64,000 bases of DNA from Ectocarpus siliculosus (GCA_000310025.1 FN649744.1:294204-358203); one strand, 5' to 3'. Numbered from the stretch's first letter, positions 19,627 through 32,289 are shown. The notes: a model not told the origin generated them from the sequence alone. Program-made: numbers and translations.

Positions 19627-21993
19627 CCGCAACAAAGGCCGCTGGACGAAGGACGAGCACGAGCGGTTTCTCTCCGTCGCGGGACAGTTAGGCAAGAACA
19701 AGGAGAGCTGGAGGTGGATATCTCAGGTTGTCGTTACCACGAGGTCGCCTGCCCAGGTTCGCACCCACGCGCAGAAGTACTTTCGGAAAATCGGTCAGGG
19801 GCTGCCATTTCCCGACGAGGTACGCAAATCCTACGTACGTGCGTAGGTGCACTAGAGACACGATGTTGTTTGCGGAAGCAGCCACCTGCAGCGGAATTGG
19901 CTTGTGCGATGTTTGGTGGAGGTGTGATGGTGGGGGAAAACCCCGGTCATAAGTGTTCTACTGGCGTCATGTTTCAGGAATAGATGCTTTGACTATGCTC
20001 CTCTCTGAATGTGTCGAGTTCTCGGAAACACGTTTTACTTGAGTGCCAACGTAAAACAAGATAACAAACTCGGTAGCCATTCCGCTGTTATATCAATGGA
20101 TTTTGGCTGGCACCGAGTGCCACCTTCTTCGAAAGAGGTGTGCATGCATGTGTGTTTGGGTTGCTGTTGTTGTCTTCACATTAAAAACCGTTCCGCTCCG
20201 CTCAGTACCTTCTAATGTGCGTACTTGGCCGGCGCTATCACATGCGGTTTTGATCTTTCCTTGTTTCGAAATACTGAATCAATGTTTTTGGGTTGTTGGC
20301 TAGCCTTGTCGGCAGACAACAAGTGTTTGGTATCGCTTATGCCACGCATCCCACCAGACCAATTGGTCCCGCCAAGCATCACACAATTTCTCCCTTGAGG
20401 TCTGTCAGAGACTGGCCTTACCCCGAACAGCACTTGTCCTGGTTTGTTGGACCCACCACCGGCTATTGCACCCGAGGTCTCTCGGTGTCACCGCGATTTC
20501 TTGGTCTATACTTGTTCGTTGGACACCTCCCGTTCCAAAGAAGTGTTGCACGCTTTTTCTCTGCTCTGTGGCAATGCTAGGGTTCATATGTGGTGCTGCT
20601 TTCTTACTACTTGTGGCACTGAGGAATGACCCCGCCCCCCCCCGGTTCCGTGTTCATGTAGTTGCAGATATGCCGTTTATGAAGAGGGAGAGAGAAATGT
20701 AAAATGACTCAGCTGGGCAAAGACATAAGGGAGCTACAGAGATGTTTGAGGTGTGGAATAGCCAGGAGAAGACGGTAGCTATACTGGGCTAAAGAAGTGG
20801 ACTGAAAGGCGGGAAGTTATATCGACCGGATGGATAGGGTAGGGAACATGTTGAAGCACTTTTGGCAACGTAGGAATACGATGGGCAACTAGTGATTTGT
20901 CCTGTGGGAACAATGCTCCGTCCTCCCGAGGACACGTGGGCAATGGTCTATAACCGTCAAGGATGCAAAACATGAGTACCCGCCGCCCCTCCACCCACGC
21001 CCACCCCGTGCGTCACCACTAAGCCGTACACCAACGATCGCGCTAACGACGGCGAGAGTGGCGAAGAAGAGGAAGAAGAAGAGGAGGAAGAAGAAGAAGA
21101 AGAAGAAAAAGAAGAAGAAAAAGAAAGCGCCGGGTCTGCTGCTGGGGGGGGGGCACCACTGTCACGACCCCCAACGGCCATGGCAACAACTCCCGACGGT
21201 GCAGGACGGTACCCTCTCCCACCTACCGCTCTCTTTGGTGGGCAGATGAAGTTGGCAGGGGCACCAGCCATGGATTCTCTAGGCCCGGGTCGTATCGTGC
21301 CCAGCCATGGCTATGAAGACGGCGGCGGGGCCTCTACCGGGGGTAGTTTCCCCCACGCCATCGGTGCCCCCGCTCTGCCGCCGCTGTGTTTTCCCTACGG
21401 GATCGCTCCCGGCTTCGCCCCCGGACAGGGCGGGCAAGACACTTCTCTGGACCCGCACGTAGCGGCGGCGGTGGCGGCGGAAACGGCGGCAGGGGCGGCT
21501 GCGCTCGGGCACGACTTGGACGGAGGCATGTTCCTGCCTAGCGGCAGTGGGGGGGCATCATCGGCTCTGGCGCCGCTGTGGGCCGATGCTAGCGTCGGAG
21601 ACGCCGACGGGGGTGGCTTTCCTCTGGACAGCTGGTAAGGAGGAGTTATCTGCCTCGTCGATGAGCCGCCGCCGTGGGCGCGGGTGTACGCATGCATGCG
21701 TACGCGTATCCTCCCCCCCTCCTTTTCGGATGTACCTCCAAATCCCGACTACCCGGTACCAGTTATCCCCACTCTTTGAACGACCAAAGTTAGCTACGCC
21801 GTCGAACATCGTAAAGATTGTGGTTTCCTCGTGCCGTGCTCCCCCCCAACACGGTTCCTCTCAAACAATCTCCAGACGTGATGCATCCCGGCTTCCGCAA
21901 GGATGCCAGGGTCTTTCCCTCACCGCACCCCTCCCACCTGCCCTGTGTTCCACGGTGTTTCCCGTCCGCAGGCCCTCGGAGCTCGGTCCCTAG
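19627..21993 (+). CDS. SHAQKYF-type Myb protein, copy A
   Basis: Three exons: 19627-19819, 21024-21634 and 21972-21993. Exon 1 follows acceptor CCTCAG and encodes one Myb repeat with KGRWTKDEHERFLSVAGQLG and the plant/stramenopile signature VRTHAQKYF. It ends at donor GAG/GTACGC in phase 0. Exon 2 carries a long Glu/Lys run, then an Ala/Gly-rich region with SLDPHVAAA and LGHDLDGGMFLPS, and ends at donor CTG/GTAAGG. A 22-nt terminal exon gives PSELGP and stop. Copy B at 58040 conserves all three exons, phases and splice sites. A first coding exon with the ATG is not identified. This is probably a nuclear single-Myb transcription factor with an unassigned C-terminus. Confidence 0.8.
20660..20990 (+). 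repeat. Non-LTR retrotransposon 3' fragment in the Myb A intron
   Basis: It matches 29075-29405 and 29410-29745: the remnant of a coding end (MFEVWN, EEKTVAILG-like) followed by CTCCGTCCTCCCGAGGACAC, then a GGTCAATGGTC tail. It is decayed by stops. Copy B of the Myb gene lacks it, so the insertion follows the gene duplication. Confidence 0.65.
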
Positions 21994-22059
21994 GATCCCT
22001 ATGTCGTCCGCGATATCCGCCTTGGTTGGTGGTAGCAACAACATCAACACCTCTGTTCA

Positions 22060-22112
22060 ACGAAAGCAGCAGCAGCAGCTGCAGCAGCAGCAGCAACAAC
22101 AACAACGCCGCA
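22060..22112 (+). repeat. CAG/CAA microsatellite in the Myb A downstream region
   Basis: (CAG)n/(CAA)n lies about 75 bp after the Myb A stop. The block around it (GTCAGCCTTGGTTGGTG-type, 22010-22160) is shared with 59800-59900 downstream of copy B but without the triplet run, so the run expanded after duplication. Confidence 0.7.
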
Positions 22113-22169
22113 GGAGGTGCTAATGCTAGAGGCTTGTCATCGCGAGGGTGCAGCCCCAGCTCCAACCCT

Positions 22170-25100
22170 AACCCAATACGCGCAGCTGTGACGGACTGTC
22201 ACCAGATTTACCAGCACGTTTCAAGCAAGTCACTTCCCCGAGCGTGGCGGGGTGAAGGAAATGTAAAAGCCATGGTGCCGTGAAGGACGTTGGCGGTTAT
22301 CTTCTGCATGTCGGACATGATATGGGGACAGTCTGTCTACGTCTTCTTTTCGTCTTGTTGCTGCATGAAACCTTCTGTTTCCTGTGTGTATGCACGTCTG
22401 TATGTACGATCGATGTCGTCCATTCTCCTGCATGCCCACGCGTGCACGCACCCAGCACGCCTTTCTTTTCTTCAACTGCAAGCACAAAGACGGCTGCAGC
22501 AGCAACACCGGTGGTGTTTTCGATGGACATTACTTTTCTTCTGGATTTGTGTCGGCGATCTGTACAAGGACAAGATTCCCTGTGGTTGTGGTGGAATGCA
22601 GTAGTGGTTGTGGTAGCAGCTGTGGTGCTTATCTTATGTATCTTCGACGTTTGATTACATCAGGCTGAGGTGGTGTTTTTGTGTCTGCTATCACTCCCAG
22701 AGAGCTCTTCGCGCCACGCCCCCACAATGATGGATGGTTGGAAATCGCCAACCTGTCGATATTCCGGGTGGAGTGACAGTGCTCATCTTGAGACTTCGAG
22801 AAATGTGGTGTTTTTTCTGAGGTCTACAAGGGACGGGATACGGGAGGAAGAGAGGCTTCGCCGTCGGGTGTCATCCCCGTGGCGGGTGAAACTCAAGTGT
22901 TGAATTTTCCAATTTTTAGATTCAACGTCGACATCCGAGACGACTTGCGCACCGGAGATGGGGCCCAAGGCACACACCTTTGCCCGTGCCAGCAAGAGGT
23001 GGCTTTGACGAGAAGCATATTTGTTGTCGTTGGGGTTTCTGAGGCAGGTCCTTGCAATCTCGATGTTACAAAGAGATCGGCGTGTTTCGTGAAAGAAATT
23101 GTTGGTTGTTTGGAATGTCCAATCACAACAAATAGATGTACTACGTGCAACTGACATTGAATGTGGACATGGCGGGCAAGAACGCCGTCTAGAGACAAGT
23201 GTATTTAACACAGTAATAAAAGTTTAGCACAGTTGATGCTGGTTTACGTTACGTTGCGTTCGCTTCGAAGTGTTTGGGTCGAAAACGCTAGGTCGTTGAA
23301 GGGGTTGTCAACGCAGAGTTGGTGTCGCTAGAGGGTGTGGTCGAGCTAGTTTGGTCCGCTGAATGCTGTGTTTGATGAGCGGATCTGTACCCTATTTAGT
23401 TGGAAAAGCGCTGGTAGTGCACTGGATTGGAGCGGTACCACGGAGGTCGGGTGTCATCTGTTTTGAAACACAGAAAACAAAAGAGTTCGATGATATGTCG
23501 AATCTGCGACCTTTCGCACTCACTGCCGTTCTTAGTCGCGGTTAAACTTGCTGTTTGCTTAGTATTTTAAAACCTTTTGCGTTGGTTTCTTGTGTTGAAT
23601 GGGTCAGTTTTTAGTTGCTGGCGAGCCGTGTATGGTGAAACACAACTGGCTGTTGATGGGGTGGGTTTAATGGTTGCGTGAAGGCTGGTTGATCTGATCG
23701 GGGTGGTGATGGGGTGGTCAAAGCCGAAGTTGGGTGATTTCTTGTGTGCGTGAATGAACGGGAAGCGCAATTAATTATTTCTGGTGTGTTGTGGACATTA
23801 CTATTTTTTTATTGAGTGTACGACAGCACGAATCGACATCCGCGCGCCCATAGCCTTGATCAATCGATACAGCGTGATTGGGATAGCGCCAAGAGAGCAA
23901 CGCCCTTCTTATCGATTCTATCGGAGGCCAACTGAACGAACAAGAGTGGGCTCCTTTGAGGGCCTTCAAGCGCGTGCGAGATTGCGTCAACTCTCCACCC
24001 TTACTGGCAATGGCGAGAGGAAGGAAGCCGCTTCCCGTCTTTGTCACTGCAACGGCCTGTTGTACATCATCACTTGCCGACACATACTACGATGTTGCAA
24101 CGACAAAGCAACACCAAGCAAGATCACAACGGCATCTCCCCTTGCTGTTGTTGTGTAGCAGTTCCTTCCTGTCGTGTGCAGACTACAGAGGGCCATTAGC
24201 TGGTGAGCGTGCAAGCTCATTTTTCATGTTCTGGGCGACGTGTGGCCATCGCTATCTCCGAACTCCTCGCAAGGCTGGTGGTGACACCCCGCCCTTCCAT
24301 ACGCAAGATACGGCGGGCTAGAGCGACCCAACACGAGCTCTTGGGAAAGCATGTTCTTAAGATCTACGTCTAGAACGTACGTAGACCTCGTACTCGTGGA
24401 TTTCTCGGGCTCGATGTCTATCACCAACGCTGTCTTTTACGGGCTCGAACCCACCAGCGTCGCCCACTTCTGGAGACGCGGCCTGCAGCAGCATACCGGA
24501 GGGCGACGTCAATGACCCGTCGAACTAAAACACCTATGCAAACACGCAGCCTTGCGCCGTCCATGGGCCCGCGCATTCCTTCAGACCGGCCGCTTCCAAC
24601 CCGCCTCCGCGGAGCCTGTCTGAACCCATCGCAGTCTTCACACGTGCAGCCGTTCGACAGCGTTGGAGAGCTCCTTTCCTTGGGCTTCGGGAGGATGTTG
24701 TCCGACCGAAACAGCTGGATCTGTGCTCAGTGGATCTCTTTCCGAATGCATGCTCCGGCGTTGGCGATATCCGCGCGCTCTTGGGTCTACAAAGAAGCAT
24801 ACCCGGAACCGGGGCGACGGGGATGCGTTGGAGATTGGGGGGGTTCGCACCTTGCTATGAAAAGCAACACATTCTTGTTACATGTGGTGACGAGGGAAGA
24901 TGAGTATTACTTCCGCCATTATCAGACAACATGGACGCGAACTCTCAGGGGATGCCCGTACGAGATAGACACCGGCGAAGCAGTCAGACCGCCGTACGGC
25001 ATGGATACATGGATCGATACCGAGGAGTAAACACCAACGAAGAGACTCGTTTCTACATCGTGCACCGTCAATGTTGAAGAAGGCATGTGTACCCACTCGA

Positions 25101-28100
25101 AGCGATCTCCTCAACGCCAGGTACGACGGTCCGTTGGAGGTACGAAGCACCGGGGCCACATTAAACCGGCACATTCACGACCGTTGGCGCGGAGCCTATG
25201 AGGTAGGTGCGACGACTAGAGCTCACCATATGATAGTCGACGACAGCGCGAAGCGCGGCAGATGCCTCTCCGTCGCGGAGTCCACTCACTAGCCTCAGGA
25301 CGACCACGTCCGCCTCGCCAGAGGACCATTTTTCGCGGATCACCCGAGTGACGATACTCCCGAGACCCTTACCCCGTCCATCGGTAGGTGCTTTCCACGG
25401 ACTCCCTCGCATGGGCGAATCCTTGCCACCTTGCCCAATACGCGCCGCGCACGCACTCTACAGCGACGGTGACGTACAATTATTACTCTAGCAGGGGTCA
25501 CATACGATGTTGTGGAGTACATCGTGTTCCTAGAACGTATCGGCGAAGGCTCCAGAGGTTTCGGCGTGGTGGTCAAGGGATACAAATACGCCAAATACCC
25601 GCGTGGTTGCCTGCCTCTTCTTTGAGGTCACCAACGTTTCGAGTTGGAAGGCGGAACATCCACGCAAACTTCAGCTGACGTCCCATCTAGCTCGCGTGTG
25701 AACATCGTGGGCTTCCTGAAAGTCCCTTCGGCAGAAAGATTGGTCATGGTCACGATCACAAAACACAACAACACTTCCACTGCCTGTAGAGTGCGTGTCT
25801 TTTCATTCAGTTAGACTATAGCACGGCAGCGACCGATGCAAGGATTTTCACGAAACCATCCCATGGTGGTGTGATGTCGGTTGTCCGGGAGGGCGTGAAG
25901 GGTGCCTGCCAAACAGGCCAAGCCATACGAGTCCGGTACGACTCGAGGGGCACTCACGACTCTTTGATGACCACTTGTTGTGCGAAGTTCGATCAAGGCA
26001 GCAGCTGATCTCGCCTTGCTGGGGTTCGGATCACAGGAACGACAGGCAACTTTGGTCAACCACCACCTACTATCTTAGAATTTGGTGTTCCGGCATGAAC
26101 TCGAGTCTCGCTCTTGGTGTTCCCCGTTGGGATTGTGCCCCTATTAGAAGTGGCAAGCTGGGAGCTAAACTACCGCGTCGTTGGCCCTTTGTTCCACGTG
26201 CGCCTAACGCAGAGCCAAAGCGTCTTCGTCGTGGACAGCACGAATTATGCTGCCGCCATCATCCAAGTCCAAGGGGACATCTAAAGAGATTGATTGTCTG
26301 TCGCAATTTGGGTGCGATATCCGATCTGGTCATTATACGTCTGGGGGGGTATGTATGCAGTTGGGGATCCAAGTATGGCCGTGAGAGAGAAGCACGTTCA
26401 TGTATCTACGGTGTGTAAGATCTGAATGCCTGCGTTTCTGTACTGGAAGGACTACGGTGGTCCATGGTAGTCAGGAGAGGGTCATCCACCGATCGGCTCC
26501 TGAGTTAATTTAGTTCCCATATGCCACCCTACTCCGCGAGAAACGCAGAGTTGCACTAACAGGCATGTTCGATATCTCCTTTAGCGACAGCCCAAAAGGA
26601 CGACGAATTTTACCTTTAAAGCCACACTCGCTCGGTGCGGATGTCTTGTTCGATGTCGAGGAAACGGCTGGATGTTTGGGTTTACAAGGCCTCAACAGGT
26701 TACTAATTTTTATGTACCCTCCTACTTGTAATGTTTGTGACTCACCACAAACGTGATTTTGTTTTCGACAGAGAGATGATCGAAATCCAACCGGCTACCG
26801 TAGGTGACACGAGATACTAGATCCACAGAACATACCACACCCCTAGCGAAAAATGTACAGAATACCACATTTGCTCCGGAAAGCACTGATATGTCACACC
26901 TCCACAGGAGATACCACACCACCCATGTTGAGCCGCAAGTACATATCCACGGAGCCCCATATCACACCAACACTGCGCTAGAGCTATGACGGCCGACTAC
27001 ACCGCGGAGACGAACAAAGCACGCAACACCGCTGAATCAGCCTGCAGTGAGTCAGACTCCAGCGGCGGCGCCACGCCCTTTTACGTCATATTTTTCTGTG
27101 GCCCCAGAGACTCCCACAGCACCCGCTGTGCCTGCCACCGCCCGTGCTGCCGAGGGCCGCGCAGCAGAACCTACTGGTAGAACTCCCGTGACAACACCTG
27201 CTGTGTTTGGCACCTCCCGTGCTGCTCAGGCCCGCACATGATATATACGTGTAACGTTATCACACCCCGTGGTTATCACACACCCTCGTTATCACACACC
27301 CTGTAAGTTGGTCGTGCACTTCATCCCACGGGTGACATTGTCACACCCCATCCATCTGTATCACGCCCCTTTGGTACCACACCCCCTGCAGGTGGGGTCG
27401 TGTTGGCTCAATTCATCCCCCATGGGTGACATCATTACACCCCATCTTTATCACACCCCTTGTTATCACACACCCTGCTGGGTGGAGCCCTGTGAGTGCA
27501 GTTAATCACAGGGGTCACATTGTCACACCCCCTACAGAATACCACACCCGTGCGACAATTTTTAGACCTCCAAAAATGTTATAACACGGGTGCGGAATCT
27601 CATGCCACCTACGGCACTACGCCAGTCTAGCAGGTTTACGAAGTTCCACTATATTCACGCACTGCGCACCGTAGGTGACACAAGATACCACACCCCCTGG
27701 ACCGATTTCTAAAGCAGTTATACTCTACGACGGAAGAGGATATACATATTTGTCAAACGACACGTTTTTTTGGAGAGCTCCCGACGAGACAGTTCCGACA
27801 CTGATATTGTCGGCACCGCCGTGGTTGGCACCGGCATTCTTTCAGTTGTGGAGTATACCACCCGGAAGCGAGAGAAAATCTCACTTTGCAAGGAAAATGT
27901 CGCTTGTGCGTTTGATGGCACGCCGGGATCTGACTCCCTGACCTAGCCACTGTTTAGAAGGTGCGGGATACCACCTGCTGGAGACCACCGGGGCGATCGG
28001 CCCGACCGTAGCATACTCATATACTGGTGCACAGAGGGAGACAGAGAGGGAGACAGAGAAAAACCAGACACGGTAGACGAGAGTAAATCACCATCCCTAC

Positions 28101-28870
28101 AACAACACCCGGCGGTGTCCGCATATATATGATTGTACAAGGTTCCCCTTCGAAAGGTAGATTCACTTGTCTCCCGGGAGCGACGCAAGAGGACATGGCG
28201 CCACCGCTTAAGAACCGCTTATTTTGCGCGAGGCTCGACGTTTATTGGTTGCCTCAAACTGAGCCCATGTTCGCTCTTATTTTCCAAGTTTTTGTTGAGA
28301 GCAGGCATCTACCCAGGATGAGTGGGGTTCTTGTTCTTATTTGTACGTCGATTGCCCCGTTCAGAGGACACAGACAGGTATTTCTGGGTGGGTTTCAACG
28401 TGACGCGAAGAGGAAAAAAAAAACGTGTTTAATCACACCATCAGCAGTAAAATCGGTCAACGCCCCCCTCGGTGTTTGCCATCGGGGTTGGATTTTCGTC
28501 GCGGGCAAACGACGTTGAAGTTGCAAAACAAGCCGATCACTTCGTGAGCTCGGCAACCAGGATATTGCCGCTTCTTTTTCTTTGCCTCTGTTGTTTTTTG
28601 TTGCGTTGGCCATAATGGTGGTTGAGTAGCTCACTCCGCGCAAAGGGGATGATCGCACCACGTTGTGTTAAATTGGTCAAGCGCCCTAGAGGCAATTAGC
28701 TACACTGTGCTTACAATGGAAGTGAAAGCACCAGAAAATATATCAAGTCATACGCAGCTGTCATCCGTACGCAAGGAAGTAAGCACAAGATGCCGAACAC
28801 CCTTAGCAGGATGCAGCGCACCCTTCATGCGACTCGCCGAATACCTCACGGCGCTTCGTGCTTGGTGATG
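22170..28870. other. Largely unassigned region
   Basis: No complete gene recognised. Short coding-like pieces in shifting frames occur near 24350-24530, 24660-25030 and 25490-25690. One reads GVTYDVVEYIVFLERIGEGS and then continues in another frame. They look like an old broken gene, but I cannot name it. TATCACACCCC-type arrays occupy 27255-27545. Two copies of a GTAGGTGACAC-AGATAC motif lie near 26800 and 27670. Confidence 0.35.
27255..27545. repeat. Degenerate TTATCACACMCC array
   Basis: Many irregularly spaced TATCACAC(A)CCC and TGTCACACCCC motifs, some in a repeated ~110-bp frame including GTGACAT--TCACACCCC. No coding signal. Confidence 0.6.
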
Positions 28871-28871
28871 T

Positions 28872-28985
28872 GAGAGGCTGGTCCGGTGAGAAACCGGCGT
28901 GCTCCGTCCCGGCTTTGTAGGGATGCGAGGTCAATGGTCTAAAGACTACGGCATACACGACTATGAGTACACCCCCCTCAGTTCA
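28872..28985 (+). repeat. Retroposon 3' tail (tRNA-like)
   Basis: Reads GGTCCGGTGAGAAACCGGCG, then GTAGGGATGCGAGGTCAATGG, and ends in GAGTACACCCCCCTC. A close copy lies inverted at 32290-32412 inside the gypsy element. Its end is similar to the tails of the fragments at 29405 and 29745. Confidence 0.6.
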
Positions 28986-29405
28986 AGTGTGAATGCGGCC
29001 CCGACTGCGAAGACGGGGTTCATGTAATTGGGGAATGTCTATCGTACGATATGTCAGGAGAGGGAAAATCCACCTACATACATACATGTCTGAGCGAGGA
29101 ACAGTAGAAGGAAGGTATAGGGAGATGTTTGAGGCATGGAATATAGTCAGGAGAAGACGGTGGGTTGCTGTATTCGGGAATAGGAAGTGCGGTGAAAAGG
29201 CGGGACGTATCATCGATAGGATGATAATAGACAAGCTACAGGGAACGTTCTTGAGCCACTTTGGTGACGAAGTAGGAACAACGATTGGCCATACTGTTTG
29301 ATCGGTCCTACTGTGGGAAAGACGCTGCTCCGTCCTCCCGAGGACGCGTGGTCAATGGTCTAACCGCTAGGGCATGCAAAACATTAGTGCGCCCCCCTCC
29401 CCCCC
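28986..29405 (+). pseudogene. 5'-truncated non-LTR retrotransposon end (unit 1)
   Basis: Starts within a CECGPDCEDGVHVIGEC motif, the C-x-C...H...C pattern of the zinc finger that follows LINE reverse transcriptase (zf-RVT). It continues with GRYREMFEAWN and VAVFGNRK to a stop near 29301. The 3' tail TCCTCCCGAGGACGCG, GGTCAATGGTCTAACCGC and a C-tract end it. RT and endonuclease are missing. Confidence 0.65.
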
Positions 29406-29407
29406 CC

Positions 29408-29745
29408 ATGTCAGTTGTACGAAAAGGAGAGGGAGGTGTACATGACTGAGCTGGGGAAAACATTAGGGAGGTACAGGGAGATGTTTGAGGCATGGAATAG
29501 AGAGGAGAGGACGGTAGCTGTACTGGGGAGTAGGAAATGGTTTGAAAAGGCAGGAAGTGATATCGTTAGGATAGATAGACTAGGGAAGACATTTTTGAGC
29601 CACCTTTGGCAAAGAAGGAAGGAACGATTGGCCATCGGTGATCGATCCTGTGGGAACAATGCTCCGTTCTCTCGAGGACGCGCGGTCAATGGCCTAACCG
29701 CTAAGGCACATGCAAAACATAAGAGTACGCACCCCCCCCCCCCCT
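29408..29745 (+). pseudogene. 5'-truncated non-LTR retrotransposon end (unit 2)
   Basis: Directly follows unit 1. It encodes EREVYMTELGKTLGRYREMF, then EERTVAVLGSRKWFEKAG and FLSHLWQRRKERL, a typical basic C-terminus of LINE polyproteins. It then has the same tail and C-tract. The two units are arranged head to tail. Confidence 0.65.
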
Positions 29746-30231
29746 CCCGCCCCGAATCTGAAACTAAACATTGTTGGGGCCACACTCCTTCACCAGTTGC
29801 TCCATCATTCCTATCGGGTTCTCTTCGGTACTTCTCTGATGCAGTGAAAATGTGGCAACGGTGATGTTTGTATGTGCGTATTAATCATGACAGTGTCGCA
29901 GGTAGGTGGTAAAAAAGACCAGCAACAGCAGTGAGTGCCGCCTACAGTCGAGGGACCCTTTTAGTGCCGGTTGAATAGTGCCAGATGCCCGGTATAGTGC
30001 CGGTAAAATCTCTGCACACAGGCGGAGCTCTCAATAGTGCCAGACCGGCACTAATGAAAGCATGCCCGATATAGTGCCGGTTCGGCACTGCTGTCACCCC
30101 CAATAGTGCCGGTACTCCGCACGCGCGAAACACACACACGCACAACCCAGGGCAGAAAACATAGACTCCACACACAGAAATAGGGTACACGTGCTGCTGC
30201 AGACCCGAACAGCTCTACACAGGGGCGTACC

Positions 30232-30700
30232 ATGCCCTGTGCGGAAGGTGAACTGTGCCAACTACAGGACACCACGCCGCAAGACCCTCATGGTCACGGC
30301 TGCCAGGGAGGATGTTGCGGGCGACTGCACGGCATTTGCGGCAGTGTGGTTGATGTAGGCAACGAGAATCACCGCATCTGCAGCGTGTGCGTCGCCAAAG
30401 CCGGCAAGCGCAAAGTGTCAGCAGCAGACAGCACTGGGAAGGCACAATCTAGACGCCCGAAAGCCACGAATGGGGGGAGTAACAAGTCTCAGCCTCGTGC
30501 GCGGCCAGATTTCAGCGCCAAGTGTGAGATGCTGAAGCTGATGGATCAGAAGGTGACTCATGAGCAGATAGCAGATCGCTTCAAGTGCTCGGAACGGTTG
30601 GTTCGGGATGTGAAGAAGAACAGGAAGAAGTACGTGACCGAGGCTGCTGCAGGACGCGGAGGAAGCAAGAAAAACGTGCGCACAGGCAATAATCCGGAGG
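30232..30700 (+). CDS. Zinc-finger/HTH DNA-binding protein of pogo-like copy 2, exon 1
   Basis: ATG at 30232. The N-terminal ~50 residues are Cys/His rich (MPCAEGELC, CQGGCCGRLHGICG, RICSVCVAK), probably a zinc-binding module. After a basic linker comes an HTH reading EMLKLMDQKVTHEQIADRF then KCSERLVRDVKKN, as in pogo/CENP-B N-termini. Unlike copy 1 the frame is intact. It ends ...NNPE at the place where copy 1 has donor GAG/GTAGGT, but here the base context is GAG/GGTGCG, so the donor is weakened or shifted. Exon 2 lies beyond the gypsy insertion at 53978-54066. No DDE domain is found in the element. Confidence 0.75.
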
Positions 30701-31245
30701 GTGCGCTACTCTGCTGTTTTTCAAAAAAATACGCGTAGTTCCCGCGCCTTCTTTGCCTTTTTTTTTTTGCCGGGCCTTGTTTGCAAAGAGTTTTCTTTTT
30801 TGCAAAGACCTTTTTCTGTAGCCTTGTTCGTCTATCTGATGTTCTTGTTCTTTTTTCTTCTTCTCTTGTCAAGTTGTTCCCTGTTCTCTGTTCCCTTTCC
30901 CCATTTTTCTTCTATTTCTCGACTGTTACAGTACTTGTTGAGCTTGTTCCCTCTCGTCGTTCGTTTGTGTCTTTTTTTGTGTTACCTTTTTTTTCAACTT
31001 TCTTCGTTGTTTTATCGTTCGTGCGCTGCTGCGCCAGCATATAAACTGCGAACCAAAAATGTGTAATCGTATTGTACTGTACTGGTACATTACATCGCAC
31101 GCACACCTATTCTTTCAAACGAGTTACAATACATAAATACACATGCGGATGCAGCGGCGAGCTTCTGTGGTTTTTCAAATGCCCGGAAATGTTTCCTTCC
31201 CACTACGATGCACTGTGCAACGAGGCTTAATGTTCGAAACTAATC

Positions 31246-31249
31246 GTGC
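31246..31249. other. Gypsy target-site duplication GTGC (left)
   Basis: GTGC lies directly before the left LTR and directly after the right LTR (53925-53928), pairing LTRs 22 kb apart as one insertion. Confidence 0.8.
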
Positions 31250-31558
31250 TGTAATGGTATTTGACCCCTTCCTTCAGAATCAATCACCTTTGAGCTGTGT
31301 GGAATTCTCTTGTCCGACCACAGTAGCAGGTTGTTGTTGCTTTCCGTTGTTCTCTTTCTCTTGATTAATGCTTTCCAAGCCAACTCACAATATCCCAAGC
31401 ACACACGATCATAGATCGCCTGTATGCACACACTGAACAGAAGGGCACATGTCTCGGCATAAAGCCCTGATCTAGCATGACGTCACGTCTTAGCATCCGA
31501 CGGCGCCAAATAACCATGATCAACCACGATCACATGTCTACCTCCAAATACCATAACA
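31250..31558 (-). repeat. 3' LTR of the NADAR gypsy element
   Basis: 309 bp with 14-bp inverted ends (TGTAATGGTATTTG and CAAATACCATAACA, one mismatch). It differs from the 5' LTR by three substitutions and one 3-bp indel that I can see. On the minus strand it is preceded by the purine-rich AGGGTGGG, a likely polypurine tract (31562-31571). Confidence 0.92.
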
Positions 31559-32289
31559 ATAGCCCACCCTGAGTGGACGTAGATGCAGATACAGAAGCAA
31601 ACCTCGGAGGGACTCTAGTCAATCAAGAGGATTGCGGGATGGATCGAAGATACGACAACTCAAAACCCTCACCCGCACCTCTCCGTTAACCAAACCAAAG
31701 AAGCGGAACCAAGAAAGAAGAAAACACAGAAGAAGCCGGGGCGGCAAAGTCGGCGGATAAAATCGAGAAAAGGCACATGGGTGCGAAAAATAACCAAAAC
31801 ATCCGAACCGAAAAGACCATAACACGAAGTAACGAAATCGTGAAGAGAAAATCACAAACGATCTCGTACGAATGAACCGATCGAATACGCAATCAAGTAA
31901 GCCAGAACCTTACGGGAAGGGGGGGCTACGATGCGATCGAGTGCTGAAATGTAAGCATAAAGAATAAGAAACGAAAACCGAGCCTGCAAAGGATCAAACT
32001 ACATGGAAAACCGCTAGGGGTCGACCAAAATCGAGAAATGCAGGGAAAGAGGAGGTTTCCGGGAACGTAAACAACGGCCAATGAAAAGGACAGGAACCAA
32101 CGCCAAAAACAACGTTCGCATGTCACGATACAACGTGCTTGCGATCGGGGTGGGGCGAGGAAAACAATCCTACGTGTACGTCAAGGCCAATTGTATGAAG
32201 AAAAATGCTAAAGAAAGTAGTACCAAGATGGAACACGTTGGCCGTGGCATGCAATAGAAGCACTGGCGGAACGTTGGACCACAAAATAT

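Noticed and set aside
27255-27545. CRISPR-like array
   Set aside because: The repeats are short, degenerate and irregularly spaced in a eukaryotic context. There are no spacers of uniform length and no cas genes.
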